Origin: Microbacterium sp. LWO14-1.2
GTDB taxonomy: Bacteria > Actinomycetota > Actinomycetes > Actinomycetales > Microbacteriaceae
NCBI RefSeq assembly: GCF_038397715.1
Contig: NZ_CP151633.1
Coordinates: forward strand, 3,472,001 to 3,536,000
DNA: 64,000 nt
Direction of reading: 5' to 3'
The translations under genes and the position numbers were made by a program. Each line of letters opens with the position of its first letter. Position 1 is the first letter of the stretch. Positions 56,160 to 64,000 of the stretch are shown here, piece by piece. The notes under the pieces were generated by a model. That model did no database searches. It was not told the DNA's origin and was given only the letters and a program-made list of their open reading frames with translations.

Positions 56160-57758
56160 GTGCTTGCCGTGCACGACCTCGAGATCCGCGTGGGCGCACG
56201 TCTCCTCATGGAGAACGTGTCGTTCCGCGTCAGCGACGGCGACAAGATCGGACTCGTCGGCCGCAACGGGGCCGGCAAGACGACGCTCACCAAGGTGCTG
56301 GCAGGAGACGTGCTGCCGTCGGGCGGGAACGTGACGCGCTCGGGTGAACTGGGCTACCTGCCGCAGGACCCGCGCTCGGGCGACCCGGAGATGCTCGCGC
56401 GCACCCGCATCCTCGACGCCCGCGGGCTCGGCAGTCTCGCCCTCGGCATGGCGGAGGCGACCGTGGCGATGGGATCGGACGACCCCGCCGTCGCCGACAA
56501 GGCCATGAAGCGCTATGCGCGTCTGACCGAGCAGTTCGAGGGCCAGGGCGGATACGCCGCGGAGGCCGAGGCCGCCTCGATCGCCAACAACCTCTCGCTG
56601 CCCGACCGCATCCTCGACCAGCCGCTGAAGACCCTGTCCGGTGGTCAGCGCCGTCGTATCGAGCTGGCCCGCATCCTCTTCTCGGATGCCGAGACCATGA
56701 TCCTCGACGAGCCGACCAACCACCTCGACGCCGACAGCGTCGTCTGGCTGCGCGAGTTCCTGAAGAACTACAAGGGCGGACTGATCGTCATCAGCCACGA
56801 CGTCGAGCTCGTCGGCGAGACCGTCAACCGGGTCTTCTACCTCGATGCGAACCGTCAGGTCATCGACGCGTACAACATGAACTGGAAGAACTACCTCCGT
56901 CAGCGCGCCGCCGACGAGGAGCGCCGCAAGAAGGAGCGCGCGAACGCGGAGAAGAAGGCGACGACCCTGCAGCAGCAGGCTGCGCGATTCGGTGCGAAGG
57001 CGTCGAAGGCCGCTGCCGCGCATCAGATGATCGCGCGTGCCGAGAAGCTCCTCGCGGGACTCGACGACGTGCGTCAGGAGGATCGCGTCGCGAAGCTGCG
57101 CTTCCCCAAGCCCGCGCCCTGCGGCAAGACTCCGCTCATGGCATCCGGGTTGTCGAAGTCCTACGGTTCGCTCGAGATCTTCACCGACGTCGACCTCGCG
57201 ATCGACCGCGGCTCGAAGGTCGTCGTGCTCGGCCTCAACGGTGCCGGCAAGACCACGCTCCTGCGCATGCTCGCCGGCGTCGACCAGCCCGACACGGGTC
57301 AGCTCGAACCGGGACACGGCCTCAAGGTCGGCTACTACGCCCAGGAGCACGAGAACCTCGACGTCAACCGCTCGGTTCTCGAGAACATGGTGTCGGCTGC
57401 GCCGCACATCACCGAGACCGAGGCGCGCAAGGTGCTCGGCTCGTTCCTGTTCACGGGAGACGACGTGCTGAAGCCGGCCGGCGTTCTCTCGGGTGGCGAG
57501 AAGACTCGTCTGTCGCTCGCGACGCTCGTCGTGTCGTCCGCGAACCTGCTGCTGCTCGACGAGCCGACCAACAACCTCGATCCCGCGTCCCGCGAGGAGA
57601 TCCTCGGGGCGCTGGCCCACTACGAGGGCGCCGTGGTGCTCGTCTCGCACGATCCGGGAGCCGTGCAGTCCCTCAACCCCGAGCGCGTGCTGATCCTGCC
57701 TGACGGCGTCGAGGACATCTGGAACCAGGAGTATCAGGAGCTCATCGAGCTGGCCTGA
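56160..57758 (+). CDS. ABC-F family ATPase (translation/ribosome associated)
   Basis: 532-residue soluble protein with two ABC domains and no membrane part, so it is an ABC-F translation factor rather than a transporter subunit. The first domain has G-R-N-G-A-G-K-T-T, L-S-G-G-Q-R-R-R and D-E-P-T-N-H-L-D. A charged linker (K/R/E-rich, about residues 255–300) follows. The second domain has G-L-N-G-A-G-K-T-T, L-S-G-G-E-K-T-R and D-E-P-T-N-N-L-D. The GTG start gives M-L-A-V-H-D-L-E. Housekeeping or antibiotic-resistance roles cannot be separated from sequence alone. Confidence 0.9.
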   Translation: MLAVHDLEIRVGARLLMENVSFRVSDGDKIGLVGRNGAGKTTLTKVLAGDVLPSGGNVTRSGELGYLPQDPRSGDPEMLARTRILDARGLGSLALGMAEATVAMGSDDPAVADKAMKRYARLTEQFEGQGGYAAEAEAASIANNLSLPDRILDQPLKTLSGGQRRRIELARILFSDAETMILDEPTNHLDADSVVWLREFLKNYKGGLIVISHDVELVGETVNRVFYLDANRQVIDAYNMNWKNYLRQRAADEERRKKERANAEKKATTLQQQAARFGAKASKAAAAHQMIARAEKLLAGLDDVRQEDRVAKLRFPKPAPCGKTPLMASGLSKSYGSLEIFTDVDLAIDRGSKVVVLGLNGAGKTTLLRMLAGVDQPDTGQLEPGHGLKVGYYAQEHENLDVNRSVLENMVSAAPHITETEARKVLGSFLFTGDDVLKPAGVLSGGEKTRLSLATLVVSSANLLLLDEPTNNLDPASREEILGALAHYEGAVVLVSHDPGAVQSLNPERVLILPDGVEDIWNQEYQELIELA

Positions 57759-57788
57759 CCGGCTCGGTCGTCGGGTCCACGCGTGTCC

Positions 57789-57794
57789 TAGGCT
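57789..57794 (+). promoter_or_regulatory. -10 hexamer (TAGGCT), leaderless promoter
   Basis: TAGGCT, 6 bases, GTG at 57801. Confidence 0.65.
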
Positions 57795-57800
57795 CGAACC

Positions 57801-58382
57801 GTGACCCACGACGACTCGACGCTCGACACCAGGCTCAACGACGGGCTTCGGGGCAGGCACGCCCTCACCGGTGACGCGCCTGAATGGGATCTCGACGCGC
57901 TGCCGGAGGATCCGGTCGTCCTCTTCGCCGAGTGGATGGAGGCGGCGGATGCCGCGGCGGTGCCCGAGCCGCACACCGCCACGCTCGCGACGGTGGATGC
58001 CGACGGGGTGCCGGACGCACGGACCCTCATCCTCAAGCGGGTCGACGAGCGCGGATGGGCGATCGCGAGCACCCGGTCCTCCCGGAAAGGTGCGCAGCTC
58101 GGCGCCGCCCCGGCCGCAGCGCTCAACTTCTGGTGGCAGCCGCAGGTGCGCGCCGTCCGGGTTCGCGGTCGAGTCGAGGAAGCGACGGCTCAGGAGAGCG
58201 CTGCCGATCTTGCGGCTCGGTCACAGGCTGCCCAGGCGCGCGTCGCCGACGGGGACTGGGTGCTCTGGCGCATCGTCCCCGATCGCATCGAGTTCTGGCA
58301 GGGATCACGAGACCGCCGCCACACCCGTGTCGTCTATGTGCCGGCCGAGTCCGGCTGGTCGCACACCGTCACTGTCGACTGA
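57801..58382 (+). CDS. Pyridoxamine 5'-phosphate oxidase family protein
   Basis: 193-residue FMN-binding split-barrel protein resembling PdxH. It has the F-A-E-W-M-E-A-A segment (about residue 41), T-R/L-I-L-K-R-V-D-E-R-G near residue 75 and a C-terminal W-R-I-V-P-D-R-I-E-F-W-Q-G-S (about 153–166), which is the PdxH dimerisation/active-site part. The very end lacks the usual R-L-x-P close, being V-V-Y-V-P-A-E-S instead. It may thus be a divergent PNPOx rather than the true enzyme. The start is GTG at a leaderless promoter. Confidence 0.82.
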   Translation: MTHDDSTLDTRLNDGLRGRHALTGDAPEWDLDALPEDPVVLFAEWMEAADAAAVPEPHTATLATVDADGVPDARTLILKRVDERGWAIASTRSSRKGAQLGAAPAAALNFWWQPQVRAVRVRGRVEEATAQESAADLAARSQAAQARVADGDWVLWRIVPDRIEFWQGSRDRRHTRVVYVPAESGWSHTVTVD

Positions 58383-58402
58383 GCGGGCGGACGCGACCTC
58401 GC

Positions 58403-59215
58403 TCAGCGCGCGTCGAGCAGTTCGTCCTCGACGTCGGCGTCGGCGTCCCGCCTGCGGCGCTTCTTGTCGGTGGCGGGGGCTCCCTCGAGCTCCTCTCGGT
58501 GCTTCACGATCTCGGTGCGGATGATGTAGCCGATGAAGATGAAGCCCATGAGGGCGAACAGGATCCACTGGATCGCGTACGACAGGTGCGGCCCCGGGTC
58601 GTCGGTGGGCGACTCGAAGCCGCCGAGTGTTCCTCGGCCCGCGGGATCCTCGCTCACGATCTGGCCGTATGCGGTGGTGATCACGTCGCCGCCGACGATG
58701 TCCGCGATGGAGGGGACGTGGATCGTCGGCACCTGGCCCTCGGGAGCCCCGCGGCCGGATGCCGGCAACTGCTCGCTCGGACGCAGACGCACCACGACCT
58801 CGACCTGGCCATCGGGCGGCGCAGGGACGGCGTCGGGCGAGTCGCCTTCGCCGGGCGGCACCCACCCCCGGTCGACGATGAACACGCGGCCGTCGACGTC
58901 GCGGAACGGGACGAGCACCTCGTAGGCGCTCGTGCCGCCATGCGGCCGGTTGCGGGCGAGGAGCTGCTCGTCGGCGAGGTACTCTCCGCGGAGGATTACC
59001 GGATGCCACACGTCACCGCGGTCGAGTTCACCGTCGGTGCCGATGAGGTCGGCCAGCGGGACGGGTTCGGCGTCGTAGTTCTTCTCGACGAGTGCGATCT
59101 GCTCAGCCCGGGACTCGTTCCTGTCGAACTGCCAGTTCGACAGGAACGCGCAGGCGATCGCGAACCCGATAGCGATCAGCACGTACACGGTCCATCGCAG
59201 CATCCGCGCGCTCAT
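58403..59215 (-). CDS. SURF1 family cytochrome oxidase assembly protein
   Basis: 270-residue SURF1-type protein for cytochrome c oxidase biogenesis, likely heme A delivery. It has one helix near each end (about residues 9–28 and 215–235). Between them are the family motifs W-Q-F-D-R and V-D-R-G-W-V-P. A basic tail follows. The ATG overlaps the upstream small gene by 4 bases. Together with ctaA and ctaB it points to an aa3 oxidase encoded elsewhere. Confidence 0.9.
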   Translation of the reverse strand: MSARMLRWTVYVLIAIGFAIACAFLSNWQFDRNESRAEQIALVEKNYDAEPVPLADLIGTDGELDRGDVWHPVILRGEYLADEQLLARNRPHGGTSAYEVLVPFRDVDGRVFIVDRGWVPPGEGDSPDAVPAPPDGQVEVVVRLRPSEQLPASGRGAPEGQVPTIHVPSIADIVGGDVITTAYGQIVSEDPAGRGTLGGFESPTDDPGPHLSYAIQWILFALMGFIFIGYIIRTEIVKHREELEGAPATDKKRRRRDADADVEDELLDAR

Positions 59216-59406
59216 GAGGGAACTCCGTCTCGCACGGTCACGGGGAAGTCGCGGGCGGCGAGATAGTCGCGCAGGAACTCCACGTGCTCGGCGCACGCCA
59301 GCCAGATCTTCTCACGATCGGCAGCGTGGATGCGCGGATTGCGCCACACCACCTGAGCGACCGCCGCGTCCCGGCAGCCGGCACGCGAGCACTGCAGTTC
59401 GCTCAC
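59212..59406 (-). CDS. 64-residue Cys-containing small protein
   Basis: Small soluble protein with Cys residues near positions 6, 11 and 38 and His at 41 (C-x4-C ... C-A-E-H), a possible zinc site. I recognise similar short actinobacterial proteins, sometimes labelled acetone carboxylase, but nothing supports that activity in 64 residues. It is wedged between the DUF3099 gene and SURF1 with 4-base overlaps on both sides (GTGA, ATGA), so its expression is tied to both. Confidence 0.7.
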   Translation of the reverse strand: MSELQCSRAGCRDAAVAQVVWRNPRIHAADREKIWLACAEHVEFLRDYLAARDFPVTVRDGVPS

Positions 59407-59759
59407 GCGTCGCCCTTGCGGCTCTCGTGGATCGTGATCACGAACGGGTCCGAGCCGGTCTCCTCGACCACGGTCGGCGGGGGAGCCGGTGCCTCCAGCT
59501 CCTGCACGGGTGACTCCGCCGTCGTCTCGGTGCTGTCGCTGCCGGCGTTGGCGAACACGACGGCGATGTACGGGAGTACTGCTGCCGCGAGCGCGAAGAC
59601 CCACGTGTACCAGCCGTACGGCTGCACGAACATCATCAGCGCGAAGCACACGATGCGGATGGTCATCGTGATCGCGTAGCGACGCACGCGGTGGTCCGCC
59701 TCGACCTGCGGCGCTTGCGGCAGGGAGGTGACAGCGGGGACCAGTCGCTTGTTCTTCAC
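59403..59759 (-). CDS. DUF3099 family membrane protein
   Basis: 118-residue protein with two adjacent hydrophobic helices (about residues 27–70, including V-Q-P-Y-G-W-Y) and an acidic/Pro-rich C-terminal tail. It matches the actinobacterial DUF3099 pattern. Function is unknown. The GTG start lies 9 bases after a TAGGCT -10, and the stop overlaps the small Cys protein. The three-gene minus unit ends with SURF1, hinting at an envelope or respiration link. Confidence 0.78.
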   Translation of the reverse strand: MKNKRLVPAVTSLPQAPQVEADHRVRRYAITMTIRIVCFALMMFVQPYGWYTWVFALAAAVLPYIAVVFANAGSDSTETTAESPVQELEAPAPPPTVVEETGSDPFVITIHESRKGDA

Positions 59760-59768
59760 GATGAGTCC

Positions 59769-59774
59769 AGCCTA
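59769..59774 (-). promoter_or_regulatory. Candidate -10 (TAGGCT) of the DUF3099–SURF1 unit
   Basis: Minus-strand TAGGCT lies 9 bases from the GTG at 59759, leaving only a 2–3 base leader. Confidence 0.5.
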
Positions 59775-59835
59775 CGCCGCTACGGGGCCGAGGGCTCACT
59801 TCACAGGCCGCCGTCCGGCCGCGCTCCGCGGTCGC

Positions 59836-60408
59836 TCAGGACGAGAAGATGAACGGGATCGTGAACGCCCCGAGGAACAGGAAGCTGATGACGGTCGTGA
59901 CGATACCGATCGCGAGGACCGCGACCATGACGTACCCCATGATGAGGCCGGCGAACGCCATGCCACGACCGCCGACGGACGGGTCGGCTTTGGTCTGACG
60001 GAGCGCCATGTGACCGGTGATCACGGCGACGATCGAAGCGATCAGCGGGATGACCGCCCAGAAGAGGACGAGGCCGGCGATGCCGCAGATGAGGGACGTG
60101 ATCGCCAGCCCGCTCGTCGGACGCGATGCCGGGTAGATCGACGCGGGGTAGGCGGCTCCGTACGGCTGTTGCTGCGGAGGAGCGCCGTAGGGCTGTACAG
60201 CGCCCACCGTCGGAACTGCGCCAGGGTACGCCTGCGCCGGAGGAGGAGTGGACGACGGATACGACGGGGCCGGGGAGTACGGGGGAGCCGGCGGATACAC
60301 GGGCGCAGCACCGTGGGGCTGCGGCGGCTGAGACGGCTGCGCAGGCGGAGCCGCCGGAGGCGGCGGGGGAGTCGGCTGTACGCCGGAGGGGTGGTTGTCG
60401 TCGCTCAC
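59836..60408 (-). CDS. DUF4190-type membrane protein with Pro-rich N-terminus
   Basis: 190-residue protein: the N-terminal ~100 residues are Pro/Gln/Tyr/Ala-rich and likely disordered. Two or three hydrophobic helices follow with G-L-A-I-T-S-L-I-C-G-I-A-G-L (about residue 100) and a G-H-M-A-L segment, the DUF4190 signature. Function unknown; such proteins are common envelope proteins in actinobacteria. GTG 60408 is favoured by AAAGG 7 bases upstream; ATG 60414 is too close to that site. Confidence 0.75.
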   Translation of the reverse strand: MSDDNHPSGVQPTPPPPPAAPPAQPSQPPQPHGAAPVYPPAPPYSPAPSYPSSTPPPAQAYPGAVPTVGAVQPYGAPPQQQPYGAAYPASIYPASRPTSGLAITSLICGIAGLVLFWAVIPLIASIVAVITGHMALRQTKADPSVGGRGMAFAGLIMGYVMVAVLAIGIVTTVISFLFLGAFTIPFIFSS

Positions 60409-60492
60409 GGGCATGCCTTTCGTCGCGTTCAGCGTTCCAGTCACACCGGTGTTCTGTCAAACACGCGGCCACGCCCCGCGAGGGGCGACGGA

Positions 60493-60498
60493 TAGGAT
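60493..60498 (+). promoter_or_regulatory. -10 hexamer (TAGGAT) of fabG
   Basis: TAGGAT lies 49 bases before the fabG ATG and gives a conventional leader with a GTGGGAA site close to the start. Confidence 0.5.
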
Positions 60499-60547
60499 CG
60501 TTGGCGACCCGGCCGTCGACCCTGCGCGGCCAGATCTGGAGTGGGAA

Positions 60548-61258
60548 ATGAGTACTGATCGCGTCGTCCTCGTCACCGGCGGAAACCGCGGCATCGGCCG
60601 CGCCATCGCCGAGCGGTTCGTCCGTGACGGCTATCGCGTCGCCGTCACAGCCCGCAGCGGCGAGGGGCCGGAGGGCACGCTCACCGTGCGAGCGGACGTG
60701 ACGGATGCCGCGGCCCTCGACGCCGCGTTCACCGAGGTCGAGCAGCAGCTCGGTCCGGTCGAGATCGTCGTGGCGAACGCCGGGATCACGAAGGACACCC
60801 TCCTGCTGCGCATGAGCGAGGACGACTTCGACAGCGTCGTCGCCACCAACCTCGGCGGTACCTTCCGCGTGGTCAAGCGTGCCTCGAAGGGCATGCTGCG
60901 CGCGCGGTTCGGTCGCGTCATCCTCATCTCCAGCGTGGTCGGACTGCTCGGCTCGGCCGGGCAGGTCAACTACTCGGCGTCGAAGAGCGCGCTGGTCGGG
61001 TTCGCGCGTTCCCTCACCCGCGAGCTCGGCGGGCGCGGGATCACGGCGAATGTCGTGGCCCCCGGTTTCATCGAGACCGACATGACCGCGGAACTGCCCG
61101 AGGACACGCAGAAGCAGTACAAGGCGAGTATCCCGGCCGGGCGCTTCGCGACGCCCGACGAGGTGGCCGGCGTCGTCACCTGGCTCGCCGGCGACGACGC
61201 GGGATACATCTCCGGCGCCGTCATCCCGGTCGACGGCGGACTCGGGATGGGTCACTGA
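60548..61258 (+). CDS. fabG: 3-oxoacyl-ACP reductase (FabG-like SDR)
   Basis: NADPH-dependent short-chain dehydrogenase, most like the FabG1/MabA reductase of fatty-acid elongation. The 236-residue protein has T-G-G-N-R-G-I-G (residues 9–16), N-A-G-I-T (about 78), the catalytic Ser in I-S-S-V-V-G and Tyr/Lys in Y-S-A-S-K (about 144–148). The C-terminal D-G-G-L-G-M-G-H matches MabA. There is no inhA downstream. Confidence 0.88.
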   Translation: MSTDRVVLVTGGNRGIGRAIAERFVRDGYRVAVTARSGEGPEGTLTVRADVTDAAALDAAFTEVEQQLGPVEIVVANAGITKDTLLLRMSEDDFDSVVATNLGGTFRVVKRASKGMLRARFGRVILISSVVGLLGSAGQVNYSASKSALVGFARSLTRELGGRGITANVVAPGFIETDMTAELPEDTQKQYKASIPAGRFATPDEVAGVVTWLAGDDAGYISGAVIPVDGGLGMGH

Positions 61259-61271
61259 CGACGGACGAGCG

Positions 61272-61970
61272 TCACCGGTTACGCGTGACCGCCGCGTCGA
61301 TGAGTTCCGCGAGGCGGCTCGGCACGGAGAACTGCGGCCAGTGGCCCGAGCCGATCCTCACGACCTCGGCGTCGGTGATCGCCCGGAACTCCGCGGCGTA
61401 GGGGCCCCAGTTCTCCAGCTGCGCCTCCAGCGAGGTCTGATCGAGACCGCCCATCAGCAGAGTCACGGGCACCCGGTGCCGACCGCCCTCGAGCACGATG
61501 TCGTTTGTCGGCACGCGCGCGGGGACGCTCCTGGTCAGGGGAGCCGTGCGTGCGCGAGTGTGCTCGTCGAGGTCTGCGACGTCATCGGCGTCGAAGGTGT
61601 CCCACCCGGGGAAGGGCACGACGCCGTCGACGACCTCGAACTCGCTGATGCCGAAGCCCGACGGAGGTGGGACGGTGTCGACGAAGATCACGCGGGACAC
61701 GGCATCCGGCCGAGCGTCTGCGACACCCCACGCGACGTTTCCTCCGCCGCTGTGCCCGACCACCACGACGGGTCCGGCGAGGTCGTCGACGGCGGCGACG
61801 CCCGCGGCGACCCAGTCGGAGATGCCGATGTCGGCGGATTCGGATGCCGGGGCTCCGACCCCCGGCATGGTGAGCGCGTGCACACGGTGGCCGGCGCGTT
61901 CGAGCTCGGCGGTCACGTCGTTCCAGCTGGAGGCGTCGAGCCTCAGCCCGGGGATGAGGATGATGTCCAT
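61272..61970 (-). CDS. Alpha/beta hydrolase
   Basis: 232-residue hydrolase with the nucleophile elbow G-H-S-G-G-G (about residues 72–77) and a C-terminal catalytic His in G-S-G-H-W-P-Q-F (about residue 212). Its family resembles small esterases/haloperoxidase-like enzymes. The ATG start is set by a TATCGT -10 at leaderless spacing; upstream in-frame sequence shadows serB. It converges on fabG 13 bases away. The substrate is unknown. Confidence 0.82.
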   Translation of the reverse strand: MDIILIPGLRLDASSWNDVTAELERAGHRVHALTMPGVGAPASESADIGISDWVAAGVAAVDDLAGPVVVVGHSGGGNVAWGVADARPDAVSRVIFVDTVPPPSGFGISEFEVVDGVVPFPGWDTFDADDVADLDEHTRARTAPLTRSVPARVPTNDIVLEGGRHRVPVTLLMGGLDQTSLEAQLENWGPYAAEFRAITDAEVVRIGSGHWPQFSVPSRLAELIDAAVTRNR

Positions 61971-61976
61971 GGCCCG

Positions 61977-61982
61977 ACGATA
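61977..61982 (-). promoter_or_regulatory. -10 hexamer (TATCGT), leaderless promoter of the hydrolase
   Basis: Minus-strand TATCGT, 6 bases, ATG at 61970. Confidence 0.6.
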
Positions 61983-62002
61983 GACCGGGCCTCCGACATC
62001 CG

Positions 62003-62638
62003 CTACGGCAGCAGCGGGATGACCTCGGCGAGGTCCTGCGGCCCGATCACGAGGCTCGCCGCGGCCTGCACTGCGGGCTTCGCGTTGAAGGCGAGACCGA
62101 GCCCGGCGACGCCCATCATCAGCAGGTCGTTCGCGCCGTCGCCGATCGCGATGGTGGCGTGACGGGGGACCCCGAGCTCGTCGGCCCATTCCTGCAGCGA
62201 CGAGGCCTTGGCCGCGGCATCCACGATCTCGCCGTCCACGACACCCGCAAGGGCGTCGTCGGCCACGGCGAGGCGGTTCGCCCGCCAGCGGTCGACGCCG
62301 AGCTGAGGGGCGACGTGGTCGAGGATCTCGTGGAATCCGCCCGACACGACGCCGACGACACCGCCGCGCTCATGCACGGCTGCGGTCAGCTCGTGCACAC
62401 CCGGCGTCGGCTCGACTCGTGCACGCACCCTGTCCAGCCGCGCGAGGGGAACGCCCTCGAGCGCGGCGACCCGAGAGCGCAGACTGGTAGCGAAGTCGAT
62501 CTCACCGCGCATCGCGGCCTCGGTCGCGGCCCGCACCTCGGCACGTCGCCCCGCCTCGTCGGCGATCAACTCGATCACCTCGTTGCGGATGAGGGTGGAA
62601 TCGGCATCGAGGACGACGAGGAAGCGCGCGGCGGTCAC
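62003..62638 (-). CDS. serB: Phosphoserine phosphatase
   Basis: HAD hydrolase making L-serine from phosphoserine. The 211-residue protein has D-A-D-S-T-L (residues 11–16, nucleophile and acid Asp), V-S-G-G-F (about 98) and G-D-G-A-N-D-L (about 167). It lacks an ACT domain, like short SerB forms. It starts with GTG at a leaderless promoter. It lies 32 bases upstream of the hydrolase gene on the same strand. Confidence 0.9.
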   Translation of the reverse strand: MTAARFLVVLDADSTLIRNEVIELIADEAGRRAEVRAATEAAMRGEIDFATSLRSRVAALEGVPLARLDRVRARVEPTPGVHELTAAVHERGGVVGVVSGGFHEILDHVAPQLGVDRWRANRLAVADDALAGVVDGEIVDAAAKASSLQEWADELGVPRHATIAIGDGANDLLMMGVAGLGLAFNAKPAVQAAASLVIGPQDLAEVIPLLP

Positions 62639-62644
62639 CCGACG

Positions 62645-62650
62645 AGCCTA
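62645..62650 (-). promoter_or_regulatory. -10 hexamer (TAGGCT), leaderless promoter of serB
   Basis: Minus-strand TAGGCT, 6 bases, GTG at 62638. Confidence 0.65.
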
Positions 62651-62691
62651 CCGAGCGCGGCAGCGCGCTCCGCACCGGGCGTCGCCCGGCG

Positions 62692-63933
<1,242 letters not shown>

Positions 63934-63939
63934 GCACCC

Positions 63940-63945
63940 ACCATA
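63940..63945 (-). promoter_or_regulatory. -10 hexamer (TATGGT), leaderless promoter of glgC
   Basis: Minus-strand TATGGT, 6 bases, ATG at 63933. Confidence 0.65.
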
Positions 63946-64000
63946 GATGCCGCGCGCCTCGCGGAACTAGCATCTGGACAAGTGAGTCACTAGCGTCTAG

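Overview
This window is a chromosomal segment of a high-GC actinobacterium. Gene order (lepA–hemW–hrcA–dnaJ–rsmE–phoH–ybeY–era, recO–uppS, dusB–dgt–dnaG–tRNA-Asn), protein sequences, ECF/BioQ-type regulation and abundant GTG starts point to Microbacteriaceae, most likely Microbacterium. The genus is inferred from recognised proteins, not from a database search. I see no rRNA, insertion sequence, prophage or CRISPR array. Genes are packed tightly, often with 1–11 base stop/start overlaps.

1–11 kb: translation, stress and RNA-processing genes. They are the 3' part of lepA, two DUF1990 genes, hemW, a CIRCE-controlled hrcA–dnaJ–rsmE cluster, then HIT, phoH, ybeY, a CNNM/CBS membrane protein and era. 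11–19 kb: an ECF sigma factor with a membrane partner, a quinone-oxidoreductase-like enzyme, leuA behind a leucine-rich leader peptide and hairpin, a TRIC/UPF0126 membrane protein, recO, uppS, a P-loop kinase and a DsbA-family oxidoreductase.

19–28 kb: a Tat-exported metallophosphoesterase, glutathione peroxidase, dusB–dgt–dnaG, an orphan ABC ATPase, tRNA-Asn, a septum-formation-family lipoprotein, peptide deformylase and a DMT transporter. 28.9–37.1 kb (minus strand): one operon tkt–tal–pgi–zwf–opcA–pgl for the pentose phosphate pathway. 37.3–40 kb (minus): a tandemly duplicated pair of a small lipoprotein and a PKD-like cysteine-rich secreted protein, the least explained part of the window.

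40–50 kb: heme O and heme A synthases (ctaB, ctaA), a SUF iron–sulfur operon (sufB–sufD–Rieske–sufC–sufT-like) running into a C–S-lyase-type aminotransferase and an MFS transporter. 49.5–52 kb: a BioQ-like repressor divergent from a BioYMN biotin transporter, with two palindromic operators between them. 52–64 kb: an acyltransferase, a NarL-type two-component system, DedA, an ABC-F protein, a PNPOx-like protein, SURF1, small membrane proteins, FabG, an alpha/beta hydrolase, SerB and GlgC.

A recurrent regulatory theme is a TANNNT-like -10 hexamer placed exactly 6 bases before a start codon (14 starts fit, one more with 7 bases). This implies many leaderless transcripts, and it helped fix several starts.
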